Below are positions 8,788 through 20,210 of a DNA stretch of 64,000 nucleotides, piece by piece. Below the pieces are notes generated by a model that saw nothing but the letters and a program-made list of their open reading frames with translations, had not been told where the DNA came from and made no database searches. Within the stretch, counting starts at the first letter, position 1; the number at the start of each line of letters is the position of its first letter. The position numbers and the translations under genes are program-made. Source of the DNA: Paracerasibacillus soli (lineage in GTDB: Bacteria > Bacillota > Bacilli > Bacillales > Amphibacillaceae); NCBI RefSeq assembly GCF_034006335.1, contig NZ_JAWDIQ010000002.1; one strand, given 5' to 3'.

Positions 8788-10994
8788 CTATTTGATTAAT
8801 AAATCTGTATAGTCATGCAGTGCTTTTGATGCTTTATTCGTTAATAGTTCATTCTCTGTAAACTGGTTAATGAGTAGCTTGAATCCTTCCATATGTTTCG
8901 CTACTTTATCTTGTGCTCCTTGTTGTTCAAAACGTTCAACAGCTATTAAATGTGTCGTGAATGGTCGGATGGCGGCTTGGTCAATGTCTCCTAATTCAGC
9001 AAAAATTCCCACTAATGCTTGCATACTTTTTGCATTCACATCGCTTAATAGCACATCGACATCCGAAGAGACTTGTCCCAAATCTGTTTCTGATGTTGCT
9101 GTAAATGTAAGTTGCGCAGGCTGTTGTTCCCTGCAGGTACTTTTACATACACCGGAACTTCGACTGTTTCACCAGCTTCCACCTCTATCACATTGTGATG
9201 AATCATCGTTTCCCAACCTGTATCGATTTCAGCTTGAATACGCACTAAATCAGTTGCTTCCCCTGTATTCGTCACGCTAAATGTATGTGTAGCTATTTTT
9301 CCTGAAACTGCTCGTTCAGCCGCGTGCGCAACTGCTTCAACACCGCGTTCAAAATCTCCAGCACCATCCAAATGGCGCACAGATACGCGATATGAAAGTG
9401 CCCCAACTTCATCATAAAATTTATCTAAAATATAAAAATGTAGACGGTTATGTTCATCGACATACTCACTCACAACACCTTCATCTGTACCCGCTTTGAA
9501 GAGCGCGTCTGCGAGTTGTCGATAATCCCCAAGTGAGTACATCGCTTCAGTTCCATCTGGTCGAATAAAATCTACCTGTGCAATATCTTCATCGTGCGCA
9601 TCAATAACCCAAATATTAGGTGGTGCTTCAGCATTTTTTGTTTTTGCCATGAGCACACCAGTATCCGGAGTAAATGAGTCAAACCCTCTCTGGTCAACTA
9701 CCTCGATCGTATAATTATCGTACCATTTTGCCCCACGTTGCATATCTGCTCGCCAATCATCCTCTAATGAGTTTGGAGGCGTTAAATCTTCCATCTCAAT
9801 ATTAATACCGTATAGGCCTGTCTTACCAAATTCATCACCTGTCGGTACAGCTCTGGCAATAATATCAGCAAATATTGGACCAGATTCAGCTAACTCATCA
9901 CGATTGACATTAATGTACTGTTCCTCAGATAAAAAACCTTGTTTAATTTTGTTACGTAACATATGGTGCGGTGGGGTTGATCCACCCATCGTAGGTAGAA
10001 CCTTCCATTGTGTGTGAGGGCCCCCTGGACCATTAAATGTACCACGACTCATTAGCTCCCATGGTCCTGAATACGTACGTGAGACTGGGTTACCATACGG
10101 ATTATTATAATTATCACCAAGCTCCATAATATGACCAAATTCATGCGCAAATGTTGCCATTCCATCATTTTCTCCTTGGATTGAGACCCCACGACTAGCA
10201 CTTGACCATATAGATTTAGCAGCAAACCAAGATGTCCAAGGTACATAACGCGTAACCGCCCAATTAGGCAAATCAAACTCTGCTGGTGGACCAAACTCAT
10301 CCGTTACCGACTCAGGATTTTGGAACATCATTTCACCAAATTGTTGCCAAATTCCCGATTCATCGTATCCCGCATGTAGTATAAAGATAAAATCATAATT
10401 TTCTCCAGATGCATCAATGTCTGGCTGAGCTGCATTTACAGCTTCATTTCTAAGATTCTTTGCTTGATAGCCTTGTGGCATATTAATCGTTTGACCAAAT
10501 TCATTTAACCCATATTGAAATTCATTAAAATCCATACGATAAGGTCCAAATGCATCAACTTCCATCGACCATTTACCATATGAATTTTCTAGCCAGTATT
10601 CGTTCATTGTTCGAAAATTGTTCAAAGGCTGTGGTTTATTTAGAAAGTCCACCCAAAAATCCCCAAGTTCATCATATGGAATATCACCAGTGTTTACTGG
10701 ATTTCCCGCTAAGTCGGATCCTTCAGGTTGACTTAAAATAAACTCCTGATCAGGAAAGTCTACCAGAACCAGCGCACCTTTTAGTACCCTTTCTGGTTCA
10801 ATAGTTGCAGAATTCCAATCAACTCCTGGAATAGGATTATAATCTTCCCATGTCATTTCCTCAGGTAGTTTCCAAGACTCTGTATCTACATGATCAGGAA
10901 AAGAATCAAGCCCTGTTGGCGCTGCGAAAATCGTAGGTGAAAATGCAATGAGTAATACAACAACTAGCATGAAAGATCGTTTCATTGTTCGCAT
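8788..10994 (-). CDS. Immune inhibitor A-like M6 metallopeptidase, copy 1 (frameshift)
   Basis: About 735 residues once a one-base shift near 9125 is repaired, the same length as the paralogue at 24775-26982. Signal peptide SFMLVVVLLIAFSPTIFAAP, then the M6 domain with zinc motif ATFAHEFGHIMELGDNYNNP near residue 280. A beta-sandwich (RVSVRHLDGAGDFERG, HTFSVTNTGEATDLVRI) follows. The last 80 residues (MQALVGIFAELGDIDQAAIR to DYTDLLIK) are the FIMAH-like helical module. AGGAGG eight bases before ATG 10994 fixes the start. InhA-type enzymes are secreted zinc endopeptidases that cleave host or environmental proteins and shed surface proteins. The gene lies in a minus-strand series of secreted enzymes, with REP-like repeats on both sides. 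Residues outside the shift are intact, so I expect a working gene. Confidence 0.88.
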
Positions 10995-11097
10995 ATTATT
11001 AACCTCCTAAGTGGCGGAGTCCCGCCCATACGCTGAGGTGTTTTATATTTATACAAAGACGAAAACTCCACCTAATTGCATCCCTTTTTGCAAATAT

Positions 11098-11321
11098 ACT
11101 AGTAAAAAATGACTTTGAATCTGTTTTGATAGCTTTCTTGGTGGGTAAATACTTCTACATGAAACATGAGAACCGTCCCTACGAGTCACGATTCAGTTCG
11201 GTCGTCTGCATTGTGCAGTGAAACATGAGAACCGTCCCTATGTTTCAAAATTGGGCTGTTCACCACCCCCTTAGCATCAAATCTCTTCTGCGTGAAACAT
11301 GAGAACCGTCCCTACGTTTCA
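11098..11321 (-). repeat. REP-like cluster: doublet 11160-11247 and single 11293-11321
   Basis: The left flank and the first core (with CTACGAGTCACGATTCAGTT) repeat the arrangement at 8636-8723. A complete copy ends at 11247 and a third spans 11293-11321. The last one contains the TGA stop (11319-11321) of the S15-type hydrolase gene. Confidence 0.88.
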
Positions 11322-13354
11322 CCTTAATAAGGCGTCGATATCTTGTTGTAAAATATCGTGTACTTCTTTTGTCATGTGCTTGGCGTGGAAGTCTAGTAAT
11401 AATTTAAATCCGGATAAATGTTTTTTTGCTTTATCTTCTGCGCCTTGTTGTTCATAATGTTCCACTGTTGTTAAATGTGTTTGTAGCTGACGGACTGCAG
11501 TAGGGCTACTGAACGCTCCTTGTTGCTCATAATATTGAATGAGCTCTTTTATTTCCTTCACACTTGTTGGCTCTTGTGTGATATCTCCAACGAGTGGTAA
11601 TGATACATAACTTTGTTCTGGAAAGATAGAAAGCGTTGTTCCTGGTTTTGGCCGAATCGTATACTCGTAATCACTTGATATCACAGCAATACCGATTCTA
11701 TGACCTTCCTTTATCTCATAATCTGTTGGTTGCATATTCCACGTAAATGTATAAGGTTGATTGGTGTAAGGGCTTCTGAATGTGAAATAGAATGTAAGTT
11801 TTGTGGGTCCATCCATCCGCGCGTGATGATACGACTACTTCCATTTGGACTGTAATCTACGAGTAAGGCAGTTAAATTAGCTGTCGGTCGATCTATACTA
11901 GCTTTAACTGAAATATTTGGGGTGCCACTGATGCGATAGGCATATGTTAATTCTGGGGTCACATATATTTGGCGATTCTCCATGTTCAACATAGGCTGTT
12001 GAACCAATTCTTGTGCTCTAATAGATGAATCATCAACAAATTTTTGTGAGACATGTGTATCTAAAACAGGTCGATGACTTAAGTTTCCATCTTCTGTATG
12101 CTTTGAGGTAAAATATAATGTTGTTTCTTGCATTTCTTCATGTGGCCACGCATGTTCCGTTTCCCAAGTACGGTTCTCCTTTTGAATATCAACCATTGGC
12201 TCATCCATGATTCCGTTATCAATATCATGCAGCCAATAGTCAAACCATTTATTTAACGTTGTCAGCCACTCCGTATTTCTAAAACTATACGGACTAGCAT
12301 GCCCATGTTGGTGGAGCCATAGTTTTCTAGGTACATCATATTTTTCAAGCTCATCCCACCATTGTGCAAATTGCTCTGTCTTTACATTCCAATCATTTAA
12401 TCCATGTACAACAAACACACTTGCCCTAATATTTTCTGTAGCATTTAAATAGTTACGCTCGTCCCAAAAATCGTTATAATCTCCCGTCACCCTATCTTGT
12501 TCTATTTCGATTTCTTCCATTAATTCAGAGCAAACCTCAGGGTTATCTCGCGTTAAAACGGCTTTGGCTAATGAATCTGCGTCCTCACCCTGATATCCTC
12601 CTGGCGCAATCACGGCTCCATTCGCACGGTAGTAATCATACCAATTACTAATCGCTCCAATAGGAACAATCGTTTCTAATCCTTCCACTCCCGTTGTTGC
12701 AACGCCATTTGGTAACGTGCCATTGTAAGAAACACCTGTCATTCCTACTTTTCCTGTTGACCAGTCCGCGAAAACTTCCTCACCAGATTCGTCATACGCC
12801 TTTGCACGGCCATTTAACCAGTCAATGACAGCTCTCGTTGCCAAAACTTCCTGACTATCACCAGTTGTTGGGCAACCATTGGACATGCCGCTTCCGATAC
12901 TTTCAGCAAGAATAACAGCATAGCCTCTTGGCAGGAAATAATCGTCATAATATCCTGGTAAATCTGCAGCAAACGGTTTTCCTCCAGTGCTATCATTCGG
13001 ATTGATTGGCGTCGGAGTCAATTCTACATCGACATCATGAAAATCAATCGGATTTAGGCCAGCCCGATAAGGACTTATTTCGTAAATAACAGGAACTTTT
13101 AATCCTTCTTCCGTTTCCTTTGGTCGAATAAGATCCGCCCTAATCCGGTCTTTCTTTCCATCACCATCACTATCTACCTCCGTCTCAATGAAGACCCTCT
13201 CAACAATCGCTTCCTCTTTAGAAAATATCGGTTGCGTCACCCCATCTTCTACTAGAATAGTAGGAAGTGTAGCGCCCAGCCCTTTTGGTACATCAGCCCC
13301 AAAAAGAATCGGAACAATAAAAATTACCCCCAACATAAAACCTAACTTCCTCAC
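11319..13354 (-). CDS. Secreted S15/CocE-type X-Pro dipeptidyl-peptidase-like hydrolase, copy 1 (frameshift)
   Basis: About 678 residues after repair of a one-base shift near 11765. A signal peptide (LGFMLGVIFIVPILFG) precedes an alpha/beta-hydrolase. The nucleophile serine sits in GMTGVSYNGTLPNG, the acid aspartate in VHGLNDWNVKTEQF and the histidine in HQHGHASPYSF. The jelly-roll C-terminal domain (YTFTWNMQPTDYEIKEGHRI) follows, then the FIMAH-like helical module (IKELIQYYEQQGAF to DIDALLR). The family removes X-Pro dipeptides or hydrolyses esters; the neighbourhood of peptidases and a peptide importer favours peptidase. The calcium-like motif DSDGDGKKDRIRAD is present near residue 60. The TGA stop is supplied by a REP-like element. 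Identity to the copy at 21197-23380 is clear by eye across the whole length. Confidence 0.88.
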
Positions 13355-13371
13355 TTATTACTCGCCTCCTT

Positions 13372-13411
13372 TGAAACATGGGGACGGTTCTCATGTTTCA
13401 CCCATGTTTCA
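13372..13411 (+). repeat. REP-like element in inverted orientation plus half-copy
   Basis: TGAAACATGGGGACGGTTCT then CATGTTTCA reads on the plus strand, opposite to most copies here. It is followed by a half-copy CCATGTTTCA. The complement of the half-copy gives the TGA stop of prsA (13409-13411). Confidence 0.88.
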
Positions 13412-14224
13412 TTTCATACGTACGTTTGCATTTTTTAATATTTGATTTAATATTTCCTCTTCTTCTTCAGCGGAGATTTTTTCAGAAATCATCATCCGCT
13501 GAATACGTTTCTTCACATCAGCAAATGACCCTATTTCATCCTTTGTTTGACGGCGATCTGTTACTTTTATGAGATGGTAACCAAACTTTGTTTCAACCGG
13601 GTCGCTTATATCACCAACTTGCATCTCGTAAGCAACTTTTTCAAAATTAGGTTCCGTATCTCCTGCTGAAAAATAACCTAAATAACCGCCATCATCTGCA
13701 TCGACATCAAGCGAATACTCATTCGCTAATTTATTAAAATCTACCCCTGCCTGTATTTGTTCTAATAGCTTCTCAGCAGTTTCTTTATCCTCAACTAAAA
13801 TATGCTGCGCCTCAAGATCCTCAAGCAGTCTCTCATATTTTTCTTGTAGCGCTTCCTCACTAATTTTCAAATGTTCGGCAATTGCTTCTTCCTGTAATAA
13901 TCGAAGTTGTATCACTTGCTGTAATGCATCTTCATCCTTCATTCCTTGTTGTGCTAACCATTCTTCAAACTGATCACCATACTGTTCTTTGATCATATTT
14001 ATTTCAGCGGTGATTTCAGTCTCCCCGACAGTATACTTATCTTCTAACACTTTCAACAGCAACATTTCTTCCAAAACTTTATCCCCATATTGATGTTTTA
14101 ACTGTTCATAAAATTCAGCTTCCGTAATGTCCCCAACATCCGTTTCCGCGATTACCTCTACTTGGTCTCCATTACAACCAGCAAGCAGCCAAATACATAA
14201 TATGAAAATAATAGATTTTCTCAT
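13409..14224 (-). CDS. prsA: PrsA-type lipoprotein foldase (parvulin), copy 1
   Basis: A 271-residue lipoprotein: signal peptide ending in the lipobox LLAGC (cysteine near residue 16), a SurA-like N-terminal helical chaperone region with GDITEAEFYEQLKHQYG, and one parvulin PPIase domain. The PPIase domain shows AQHILVEDKETAEKLLEQI, LANEYSLDVDADDGG, LGYFSAGD and VETKFGYHLIKVTDRR. PrsA works on the outer face of the membrane and folds secreted proteins. Its position among at least seven secreted hydrolases makes those the likely clients. A paralogue of 297 residues sits at 20211-21104. Its stop codon comes from a REP-like half-element. No frameshift. Confidence 0.9.
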   Translation of the reverse strand: MRKSIIFILCIWLLAGCNGDQVEVIAETDVGDITEAEFYEQLKHQYGDKVLEEMLLLKVLEDKYTVGETEITAEINMIKEQYGDQFEEWLAQQGMKDEDALQQVIQLRLLQEEAIAEHLKISEEALQEKYERLLEDLEAQHILVEDKETAEKLLEQIQAGVDFNKLANEYSLDVDADDGGYLGYFSAGDTEPNFEKVAYEMQVGDISDPVETKFGYHLIKVTDRRQTKDEIGSFADVKKRIQRMMISEKISAEEEEEILNQILKNANVRMK

Positions 14225-14303
14225 GAAGGCACACTCCTCATGCTAAACTTTCCTTTGTCCACCCTTAAGAACCACCCATCCTTTTGCTTCATGCTTCACT
14301 GTA

Positions 14304-14383
14304 TGAAACACAAGAACCGTCCCCACGTCTCACTTTGCTTCATGCTTCACCCCATGAAACACGAGAACCGTCCCCATGTTTCA
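14304..14383 (-). repeat. REP-like doublet after appC
   Basis: Two direct copies, 14304-14332 (right half degenerate, CACGTCTCA) and 14354-14383. Both are preceded by a GCTTCATGCTTCAC phrase, so the doublet looks like a 50-bp unit duplicated once. The right copy touches the TAG stop of appC at 14384-14386. Confidence 0.88.
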
Positions 14384-15304
14384 CTAATTTTTCATTTTGG
14401 GGTCTAGGGCGTCTCTTAGGCCGTCGCCGATTAGGTTAAATCCTAGTACGACTAGCATGATGGATAGTCCTGGTGCGATTAAAGTCCAGGGTGCTAATTG
14501 GATAAAATTACGTGCTTCTGCAAGCATTTTTCCCCATTCAGGTAGTGGGGCTTGCGCACCTAGTCCTAAAAAGCCTAAAGCAGCCGCTTCTAATATAGCT
14601 GTACCAAATCCTAATGTAGCTTGTACTATAATTGGCGCAATACTATTTGGCAAAATATGATGGAATATAATTCGGCCATTTTTCATTCCTTGTGCTCGTG
14701 CTGCCATAATATACTCTTCTTCCCGTAAGCTAATTACTTTCGAGCGAACTAGTCTTCCAAAAATAGGAATATTAATCACAGCGATTGCGATTAATGCGTT
14801 TTGTAAAGAAGCTCCTAAAATAGCAACAATCGCGATTGCTAATAGAATACTAGGAAAGGCGAGTAGCATATCAAATATTCGTGATATGATCATATCTACC
14901 CATCTACCAAAATATCCTGCAACGATTCCTAATAATGTTCCAAATACTAGCGCACCACTAACAGCAAAAAAGCCTACTTGCAAAGATATTCTTGCACCAT
15001 ACGCAATACGAGAGAAAATATCCCGCCCTACATCGTCTGTACCTAACCAATGTTCGGCAGAAGGAGGTTGAAGCCGATCGACAAGTACTTGATCTTTGTA
15101 CCCATAGCTAGTAAGCATTGGTGCAAATAGGCCGAGTAAAATAAAAAATACAATAATAACAAATCCTGCAACTGCAAAGCGATTTTTACGTAGTTGCATC
15201 AAGGAATCTTTTAAGGGAGATGTTTCTTCCATTTCCTCTTCATCTATTGGTCTATTTATTGCCAAGTTTTCTTCAACCTTGTGCTCTTGTGCCACCTTCT
15301 TCAT
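14384..15304 (-). CDS. appC: Peptide ABC transporter permease AppC/OppC type
   Basis: A 306-residue inner-membrane permease. A hydrophilic N-terminus (about 40 residues) is followed by a first membrane helix (FAVAGFVIIVFFILLGLFAP) and a periplasm-facing segment with HWLGTDDVGRDIFSRIAYGA, the signature of DppC/OppC proteins. Five further helices follow. The ATPase-contact loop is RARAQGMKNG-like (EYIMAARAQGMKNGRIIFHH). It pairs with AppB to form the channel for di- or oligopeptides. It is the last gene of the five-gene series and starts 11 bases after appB. No frameshift. The gene order D-F-A-B-C matches the B. subtilis app operon, which is why I use that name; dpp-like specificity cannot be excluded. 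Confidence 0.88.
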   Translation of the reverse strand: MKKVAQEHKVEENLAINRPIDEEEMEETSPLKDSLMQLRKNRFAVAGFVIIVFFILLGLFAPMLTSYGYKDQVLVDRLQPPSAEHWLGTDDVGRDIFSRIAYGARISLQVGFFAVSGALVFGTLLGIVAGYFGRWVDMIISRIFDMLLAFPSILLAIAIVAILGASLQNALIAIAVINIPIFGRLVRSKVISLREEEYIMAARAQGMKNGRIIFHHILPNSIAPIIVQATLGFGTAILEAAALGFLGLGAQAPLPEWGKMLAEARNFIQLAPWTLIAPGLSIMLVVLGFNLIGDGLRDALDPKMKN

Positions 15305-15315
15305 ATCTCATCCCC

Positions 15316-16318
15316 CTAATATTTAATCCTTGGATCAATATACGTATATAAGATATCTACCAGTAAATTAATGATGACGAACATGAAAGCGATCACCAAT
15401 ATTCCTGATTGAATGACAGGGTAATCCCGATAACTAATTGCTTCAAATATATATCTACCAATCCCTGGCCAACTAAAAATAGTTTCGGTTAATATGGCCC
15501 CACCTAATAACACACCGGTTTGTAATCCAATGACAGTTAAAACCGGAATTAATGCATTTTTTAAGGCATGCTTATAGATAATCAAAAACTGATTAGAACC
15601 TTTCGCACGCACTGTACGGATGTAATCAGACTTCATTACTTCTAACATACTCGAACGTGTCATACGGGCAATAATTGCCATCGGTATCGTTGCTAAGGCA
15701 ATACTTGGTAAAATAAGATGTTTCAACATCGTAATCGTCTGTGAAAAGTCACGCTGTATGATCGTATCAATGACATAAAAATAAGTAATTGGCTCAATTG
15801 GATCTCGATTACTTTGTCTTCCATGGGCAGGCAACCACCCTAGTTCCTGGGCAAACACCCACTGCTCCATTAAGGCAAGCCAAAAGACCGGCATCGAAAC
15901 ACCGACAAGTGCGACAATCATCGCTAAAAAGTCGAACCAAGAATTCTGTTTCCATGCGCTAATAATACCCGCATTCACACCGACAAATATGGCGATCAAC
16001 ATCGCAAAAAATGTAAGCTTCAAACGTTGCCGCCAAGTATGGCCAAATCTCTTTTGAAATTTCAGCCTTCGTACGTAATGATGTTCCTAAGTCAGCCTGT
16101 AGCAAATCCTTAACATAGGCACCATATTGTACAGCAACCGGCTTGTCCAACCCGAGACTTTCCTCTAGATTTTCAATCGCCGTTTGAGTAGCTGCCTCAC
16201 CTAATATGACTTGTGCAGGATTTCCCGGTATGAGATGAACAATTGAAAATGTAATGATCGTCATCCCTATTAAAACTGGAATTAACATTAATAATCGACG
16301 TAGTATATATGAACCCAT
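15316..16318 (-). CDS. appB: Peptide ABC transporter permease AppB/OppB type (frameshift)
   Basis: About 334 residues. The first frame (15959-16318) begins with the family N-terminus GSYILRRLLMLIPVLIGMTI followed by FSIVHLIPGNPAQVILG. It reads through EISKEIWPYLAAT, where one extra base shifts it near 16020. The second frame continues FKLTFFAMLIAIFVGVNAGI and holds the remaining helices, the SDYIRTVRAKGSNQFLIIYKH contact loop (EAA motif) and the end DILYTYIDPRIKY. Together this is a normal-length OppB/DppB permease. Five or six membrane helices can be counted. A repaired single base restores the whole protein, so I do not regard it as a pseudogene. Confidence 0.85.
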
Positions 16319-16359
16319 TCTTTCACCTCAACAAAAAGTCTGACGTAACTGCCATTTTT

Positions 16360-16406
16360 GGGGTCTGACCCCATTAGTAATCAAGGAGGGGGTCAGACCC
16401 CTCCTT
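16360..16406. repeat. Palindromic GGGGTCTGACCCC pair (second short repeat family)
   Basis: GGGGTCTGACCCC (16360-16372) and CAAGGAGGGGGTCAGACCCC then TCCTTG (16383-16406) lie between appA and appB. The second is a 10-bp stem hairpin. No T run follows on the minus strand, so termination is doubtful. The first motif resembles another REP-like family seen in Firmicutes. Confidence 0.6.
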
Positions 16407-16408
16407 GT

Positions 16409-18065
16409 TTATTCTATATCTACTTCTTCTAATGATTCACTTGTTGATGGGTGTGGAACATAATGTTTTACTTTACTTGATGTTGCCATAACTGGAGTTG
16501 AATGAACTAATGGAACCATTGGCACGTCTTCAGCAATAAGCGCTTGCGCTTCTTTATACATCGCTTCACGTTCGTCCTGATCAACAGCTACTTTTGCTTC
16601 ATCTAATAAACGATCCACTTCTTTGTTTTCATAAAACTCACGGTTACTATCTCCAATGTTATTACCATGTAAGAGGCTACTTAGGAAATAATCCGGGTCA
16701 CCATTTGTTCCAGACCAACCAAGCATATACATTTGATGTTCACCATTCATTGTTTTTTCCAAATATGGCGCCCATTCTTCTCGCACAATATTAATCTCTA
16801 CACCAATTTCAGCTAGATTATTTTGGATAATCTCCGAAACAGTTTCTGATCTGCATATACGGCCTAGCTACTGGCATTGTCCATAAATCAATTTTCACAC
16901 CATCTTCATAACCAGCTTCGGCTAACAGTTCCTTTGCCTTCTCTAGGTCATACTGGAAACCTTCAATCTCGTCATTATATCCTAAATAATTTGGTGGTAA
17001 TGGGTTCACAGCAGGCGTACCATAACCAGCATACAACGCATCCACAATTGCATCTCGGTCAATGGCGTGACTAATCGCCTGACGTAGTTTCTTATCACTT
17101 ACTGGATCCTTTTGAACGTTAAATCCAACATAACCAAAGTTATTTTCTGCACGCGCATATAACGTTAGGTTTTCATCATCTTCAACACCCGCCGCATCAT
17201 CAGGATTTAAACCATCCATGATATCTATGTCGCCGGAGCGTAGGGCAATAAGACGTGCAGCATTATCAGGAATAACTTCAAAAATTACTTTATCTACTTT
17301 CGGTAAACCTTCTTTACGATAGTCCTCGAATTTTTCTAAGACAATCGAATCATCTTTAGTCCAACTAACAAACTTAAACGGCCCTGTTCCAACTGGGTTT
17401 TCATTGATTGTCGCACCATATTCCTCCAAAGCTGCTGGTGATGTAATTGGGAAATACGTCATCGCCATATTTTGTAGGAAGAATCCTAAAGGCTTATTTA
17501 ATACAAACTCCACTTCGTAATCATTCACGACGTTTATTTCATCCACGACATGACCTTTATCACCCTTTTGTCCGCCAAACATCGTTTCATACATGAAATA
17601 AACATAACCATCATCAGCAAAAGCATATTCATGCTCCGGATCAGCAAAGCGCTCAAAGTTGATTTTGACAGCTTCTGCATTAAAATCAGTACCATCATGG
17701 AAAGTAACACCTTCCTCTAAATAAAAGGTATACTTCAATCCATCATCGGAAACTTCCCAATCATGCGCAAGACCAGGTTTTAGTTCAAATGTTTCAGCTT
17801 CAAAGTCTAATAAACTTTCCAATACTTGACGTGTTACACGTGAAGACTCCCCGTCTGAAGTACTACCTGGATCCAAACTTTCCGAATCCCCTCCTCGGGC
17901 AAAAATAAGCACTTTGTCTTCACCATCTGTATTTCCAGATACTTCCTCAGACTTCTTCCCATCATCCGATTTCTTTCCTTCATTTGAATCATCGTCACTA
18001 CATGCAGCGAGAATAAAAAATAACGTCGCCATCAAGGACAATAACAGCAATTTTTTAAATCTCAT
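16409..18065 (-). CDS. appA: Peptide-binding lipoprotein of the App-type importer (frameshift)
   Basis: About 552 residues, typical for family-5 solute-binding proteins. A signal peptide with lipobox FILAAC (cysteine near residue 22) is followed by an acidic linker (DDDSNEGKKSDDGKKSEEVS) and the SBP_bac_5 fold: LESLLDFEAETFELKPGLAH, EEGVTFHDGTDFNAEAVKIN, GTGPFKFVSWTKDDSIVLEK and LRQAISHAIDRDAIVDALYA. One base is off near 16810, after MPVARPYMQI. The other frame continues INIVREEWAPYLEKTMNGEH, GWSGTNGDPDYFLSSLLHG to the end. It sits between the ATPase pair and the permease pair, as in B. subtilis app. It delivers peptides, probably products of the secreted peptidases next door. Confidence 0.88.
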
Positions 18066-18095
18066 TTACGCTTCCCCCTTATATTATTTAATAAT

Positions 18096-19087
18096 TTATA
18101 TAACATTTGTTGCTACTTCCTTCTCGTAAAGATGGCAAGCAACAAAATGGTTATCACTCGCTTCCTTAAAAGCTGGTTTCAACGTTTTACATATTTCCAT
18201 TGCTTGTGGACACCTCGTATGAAAAGGACATCCTGTCGGTGGATTAGACGGACTTGGTACATCACCCTGTAAAATAATGCGCTCCCTATTCACATCTGGG
18301 TTGGCATCGGAATCGCTGATAAAAGAGCTTGTGTATACGGATGTTTTGGATCATCATACAATTTATCCTTATCAGTTAGCTCCACCATTTGTCCTAAATA
18401 CATGACCCCAACCCGATCACTAATATGTTTTACGACACTTAAATCATGTGCAATAAAAACATATGTTAAATGAAACTCATCCCGAAGTTTTTCCATTAAA
18501 TTCAAGATTTGTGATTGTACGGAAACATCTAATGCCGAGACAGGCTCGTCACATATAATCAACTTCGGATTATTCGCTAATGCACGTGCAATCCCAATTC
18601 TTTGTCTCTGCCCACCACTAAACTGATGTGCATAGCGTGACGCATGATAAGCTTGTAAACCTACAACTTCTAACAATTCCCTTACACGCTCTTTACGTTG
18701 TTTCGCATTTTTCATACCGTGAATGAGTAAGGGCTCGCCGATAATCTTTTCTACAGTATGACGAGGATTAAGTGATGCGTACGGGTCCTGAAATATTATT
18801 TGCATATCACGTCGTAATTGCCGCATTTTTTTAGCGTCTAAATTCGTGATATCTTGACCTTCAAATTTAATTTGACCTGAGGTAGGCTCAATCAGTCGCA
18901 AAATTGCTTTACCCGTTGTTGATTTTCCACAACCGGACTCTCCTACAATCCCTAATATTTCTCCCCTTTTTACAGCAAAAGAAATATCATCAACGGCTTT
19001 CACTTCCCCGACTTTCCGACCAAAGACACCACCTTTTATATCAAAGTATTTCTTTAGCTGCTCAACTTCCAATATCGGTTTTTCCAC
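18096..19087 (-). CDS. appF: Peptide ABC transporter ATPase AppF/OppF type (frameshift)
   Basis: About 330 residues. Walker A GESGCGKSTTGKAIL, the signature QFSGGQRQRIGIARALA, Walker B LIICDEPVSALDVS and the H-loop FIAHDLSVVKH are all intact. The open frame ends at PMPTQM, but the next frame carries the family's C-terminal cysteine cluster (CPFHTRCPQAMEICKTLKP), which binds an iron-sulfur cluster in relatives. The break is a CCAACCC that should read CCAAACCC, a one-base loss in a homopolymer near 18300. The start is GTG 19085-19087 with GGAAAGGATG upstream, overlapping the end of appD by 26 bases. It energises peptide uptake with AppD. Confidence 0.88.
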
Positions 19088-20089
19088 TATGAATCACATC
19101 CTTTCCATGTTCGCCATCATATAAGAAACAGCGACTTCTACGATGGCTTCCATTTTCAATTGCATACAATTCAGGATTCTCCTGCCAACAATGATCAAAT
19201 GCAAATTCACATCTTGGAGCAAAACGACACCCTACCCTACCTAGCTTCGGTCTTGGTACTGTTCCTGGAATAGAGTATAATTTCTGATCCTTTTCATGAA
19301 TTTTCGGCAAGGATTGAATGAGCCCTTTTGTATAAGGATGCTGTGGATCTTTTAATATTTCCCTTACTGTTCCTTCCTCCACAACTTGTCCAGCATACAT
19401 GACAATGACCCGACTACACATTTCGGCTACAACACCTAAGTCATGTGTAATTAATAGAACAGCCGTTTGATTCACTTCATTTAATTGTCGAATTAAATCT
19501 AGTATTTGAGCTTGGATCGTGACGTCTAACGCTGTCGTTGGTTCATCAGCAATAATGAGTTCCGGATTACATGACATCGCCATCGCAATCATAATCCGTT
19601 GCCTCATTCCACCTGATAATTGATGTGGGTATTCATCCACCACCTCTTCTGCACGTGGCAACCCGACTTGTTGCAGTAATTGGATTGCTTTAGAACGCGC
19701 TTGTTTTTTGCTCATCTTCTGATGGTTACGAATCCCTTCTATTAACTGGTTTCCAATCGTAAACAGCGGATTAAGTGATGTCATCGGTTCCTGAAAAATC
19801 ATCGCAATTTCATTTCCACGAATCTTTTTCATTCTTTTATCAGAAGCTTTCACAAGATTTTCACCGTGAAAGTTAATTTCACCATCAACAATTTTACCTG
19901 GTGGATTAGGAATTAATTGCATGATGGATAATGACGTGACACTTTTTCCACAACCAGACTCCCCAACAATGCCAACATTTCTCCCTTTTTTACGTGTAGA
20001 CTCACACCGTCAACTGCAGGTATTTCTCCACTATCTGTAAAAAAGTGGGTGCGTAAATTGTTTATTTCTAAAACTGCATCTGTCATCAT
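19062..20089 (-). CDS. appD: Peptide ABC transporter ATPase AppD/OppD type (frameshift)
   Basis: About 342 residues. The gene begins near 20086-20089 (MMTDAVLEINNLRTHFF) behind GGGGG. It reads VDGVSLHVKKGE and then shifts one base near 19985. The other frame continues VGIVGESGCGKSVTSLSIMQ (Walker A). Then come LSGGMRQRIMIAMAM (signature), LIIADEPTTALDVT (Walker B), LLITHDLGVVAEMC and the C-terminal cysteines (VGCRFAPRCEFAFDHC). It is the first gene of the app-type operon. About 120 bases of AT-rich DNA separate it from the second prsA; a promoter is likely there, but I could not fix one. Confidence 0.87.
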
Positions 20090-20210
20090 TTATCCCCCTT
20101 GGGTGCTTGGTAATTGTTGCATGGATTATTTATGTTACAAACATTCTGAATTAAATACTGATAACTTCATATTATAATAAATATATTATTCCTAAACCTT
20201 TTCTATTCAT

